Positions 5,900-6,127 of a DNA stretch of 6,127 bases are shown in pieces. Below the pieces are notes generated by a model. That model saw only the letters and a program-made list of their open reading frames with translations. It was not told the origin of the DNA and made no database searches. The stretch is taken from positions 1 through 6,127 of the forward strand of contig JAGGZF010000074.1 of NCBI GenBank assembly GCA_021162155.1. Reading direction: 5' to 3'. Source of the DNA: a bacterium (GTDB lineage: Bacteria; Patescibacteriota; Minisyncoccia; UBA6257). A program made the translations under genes and the position numbers. Position 1 is the stretch's first letter, and every line of letters starts with the position of its first letter.

Positions 5900-6127
5900 C
5901 TATATATTTTCTAATTTTCTTTCAACTACAGCGCGAAGCCGGGGATGCATTACAAAATATTGTTTTCCTTCATTAATCCTCTGCGGATGAGAAGAGATCC
6001 TTCCATTATTTTTTATAATCTCTTTTATAGTTCGAAGTAACAATTGATTAGAAACAATGTTACTTTTTTCTCTTAAACTTTTTATCGTATCACCTCGCTC
6101 TATAGGAATTTCTTGTGTAGCAATAAT
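5900..6127 (-). CDS. Formyltransferase-like protein, C-terminal part (gene runs off the window edge)
   Basis: An open minus-strand frame enters at the right edge and stops with TAG at 5900-5902, giving 75 residues of C-terminus. It begins IIATQEIPIERGDTIKSL and contains ISSHPQRINEGKQYFVMHP about 20 residues before the end. The segment 'a.q.eipI..GDT..sL..k......llL.tI..I' matches the end of the formyl-transferase N-terminal fold (the PurN, methionyl-tRNA formyltransferase and sugar N-formyltransferase superfamily). The 'PQ...GK.YF.MHPRL' ending resembles formyltransferase-like proteins found in polysaccharide loci. The large OB-fold C-terminal domain of Fmt is not present. The catalytic Asn-His-Asp region would lie outside the window, so activity cannot be judged. 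It precedes the heparinase-like gene by 46 bp on the same strand. Beside glycosyltransferases, an N-formyltransferase acting on an amino-sugar nucleotide is a reasonable guess; a PurN-like housekeeping enzyme remains possible. Confidence 0.6.
   Translation of the reverse strand: MIATQEIPIERGDTIKSLREKSNIVSNQLLLRTIKEIIKNNGRISSHPQRINEGKQYFVMHPRLRAVVERKLENI

Overview
The window is AT-rich and carries a single run of genes on the minus strand. It looks like the end of a surface-polysaccharide (exopolysaccharide, capsule or O-antigen-like) locus. In transcription order (high to low coordinates) it holds: the C-terminal 75 codons of a formyltransferase-like protein (5900-6127); a heparinase II/III-like protein (3892-5853); a WbuB-like GT4 glycosyltransferase (2666-3895); a polyprenyl-phosphate sugar phosphotransferase, the likely initiating enzyme (1426-2685); and a multi-pass membrane protein of unknown function (212-1372). 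An intrinsic terminator with a UUCG loop follows at about 90-117. The three middle genes are tightly packed: a 4-bp ATGA overlap at 3892-3895 and a 20-bp overlap at 2666-2685. They are probably translated from one message.

Organism: low GC, weak or absent Shine-Dalgarno sites, and a membrane protein opening with a ~45-residue helical module (LIDYIKK...SKEAIKNALLSRGW) that I associate with Patescibacteria/CPR (Parcubacteria-like) proteins. This assignment is inference from style, not from a marker gene.

How the genes fit together: the sugar phosphotransferase would load the first sugar phosphate on undecaprenyl phosphate at the membrane. The GT4 enzyme would extend it with an amino-sugar-type residue. 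The formyltransferase may N-formylate an amino sugar nucleotide. The heparinase-like protein may trim or edit the polymer. The role of the membrane protein is unknown.

The most unusual feature is an ~84-bp direct repeat (173-255 and 1386-1469) that brackets the membrane-protein gene. Each copy contains the last 13 codons of a gene (encoding the shared C-terminus KAWRIPFEIPTH), its stop codon, and a good sigma70-type promoter (TTGATT, 17 or 18 bp spacer, TATAAT) followed by AAAGGAG. Two unrelated proteins therefore end in the same peptide, and the gene between the repeats looks like a cassette inserted at the 3' end of the sugar transferase gene. The promoter in the copy at 173-255 points into a short stretch (1-173) rich in inverted repeats. 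That stretch could encode a small RNA or a structured leader with a CUCCUUU segment complementary to the AAAGGAG motifs seen elsewhere in the window.
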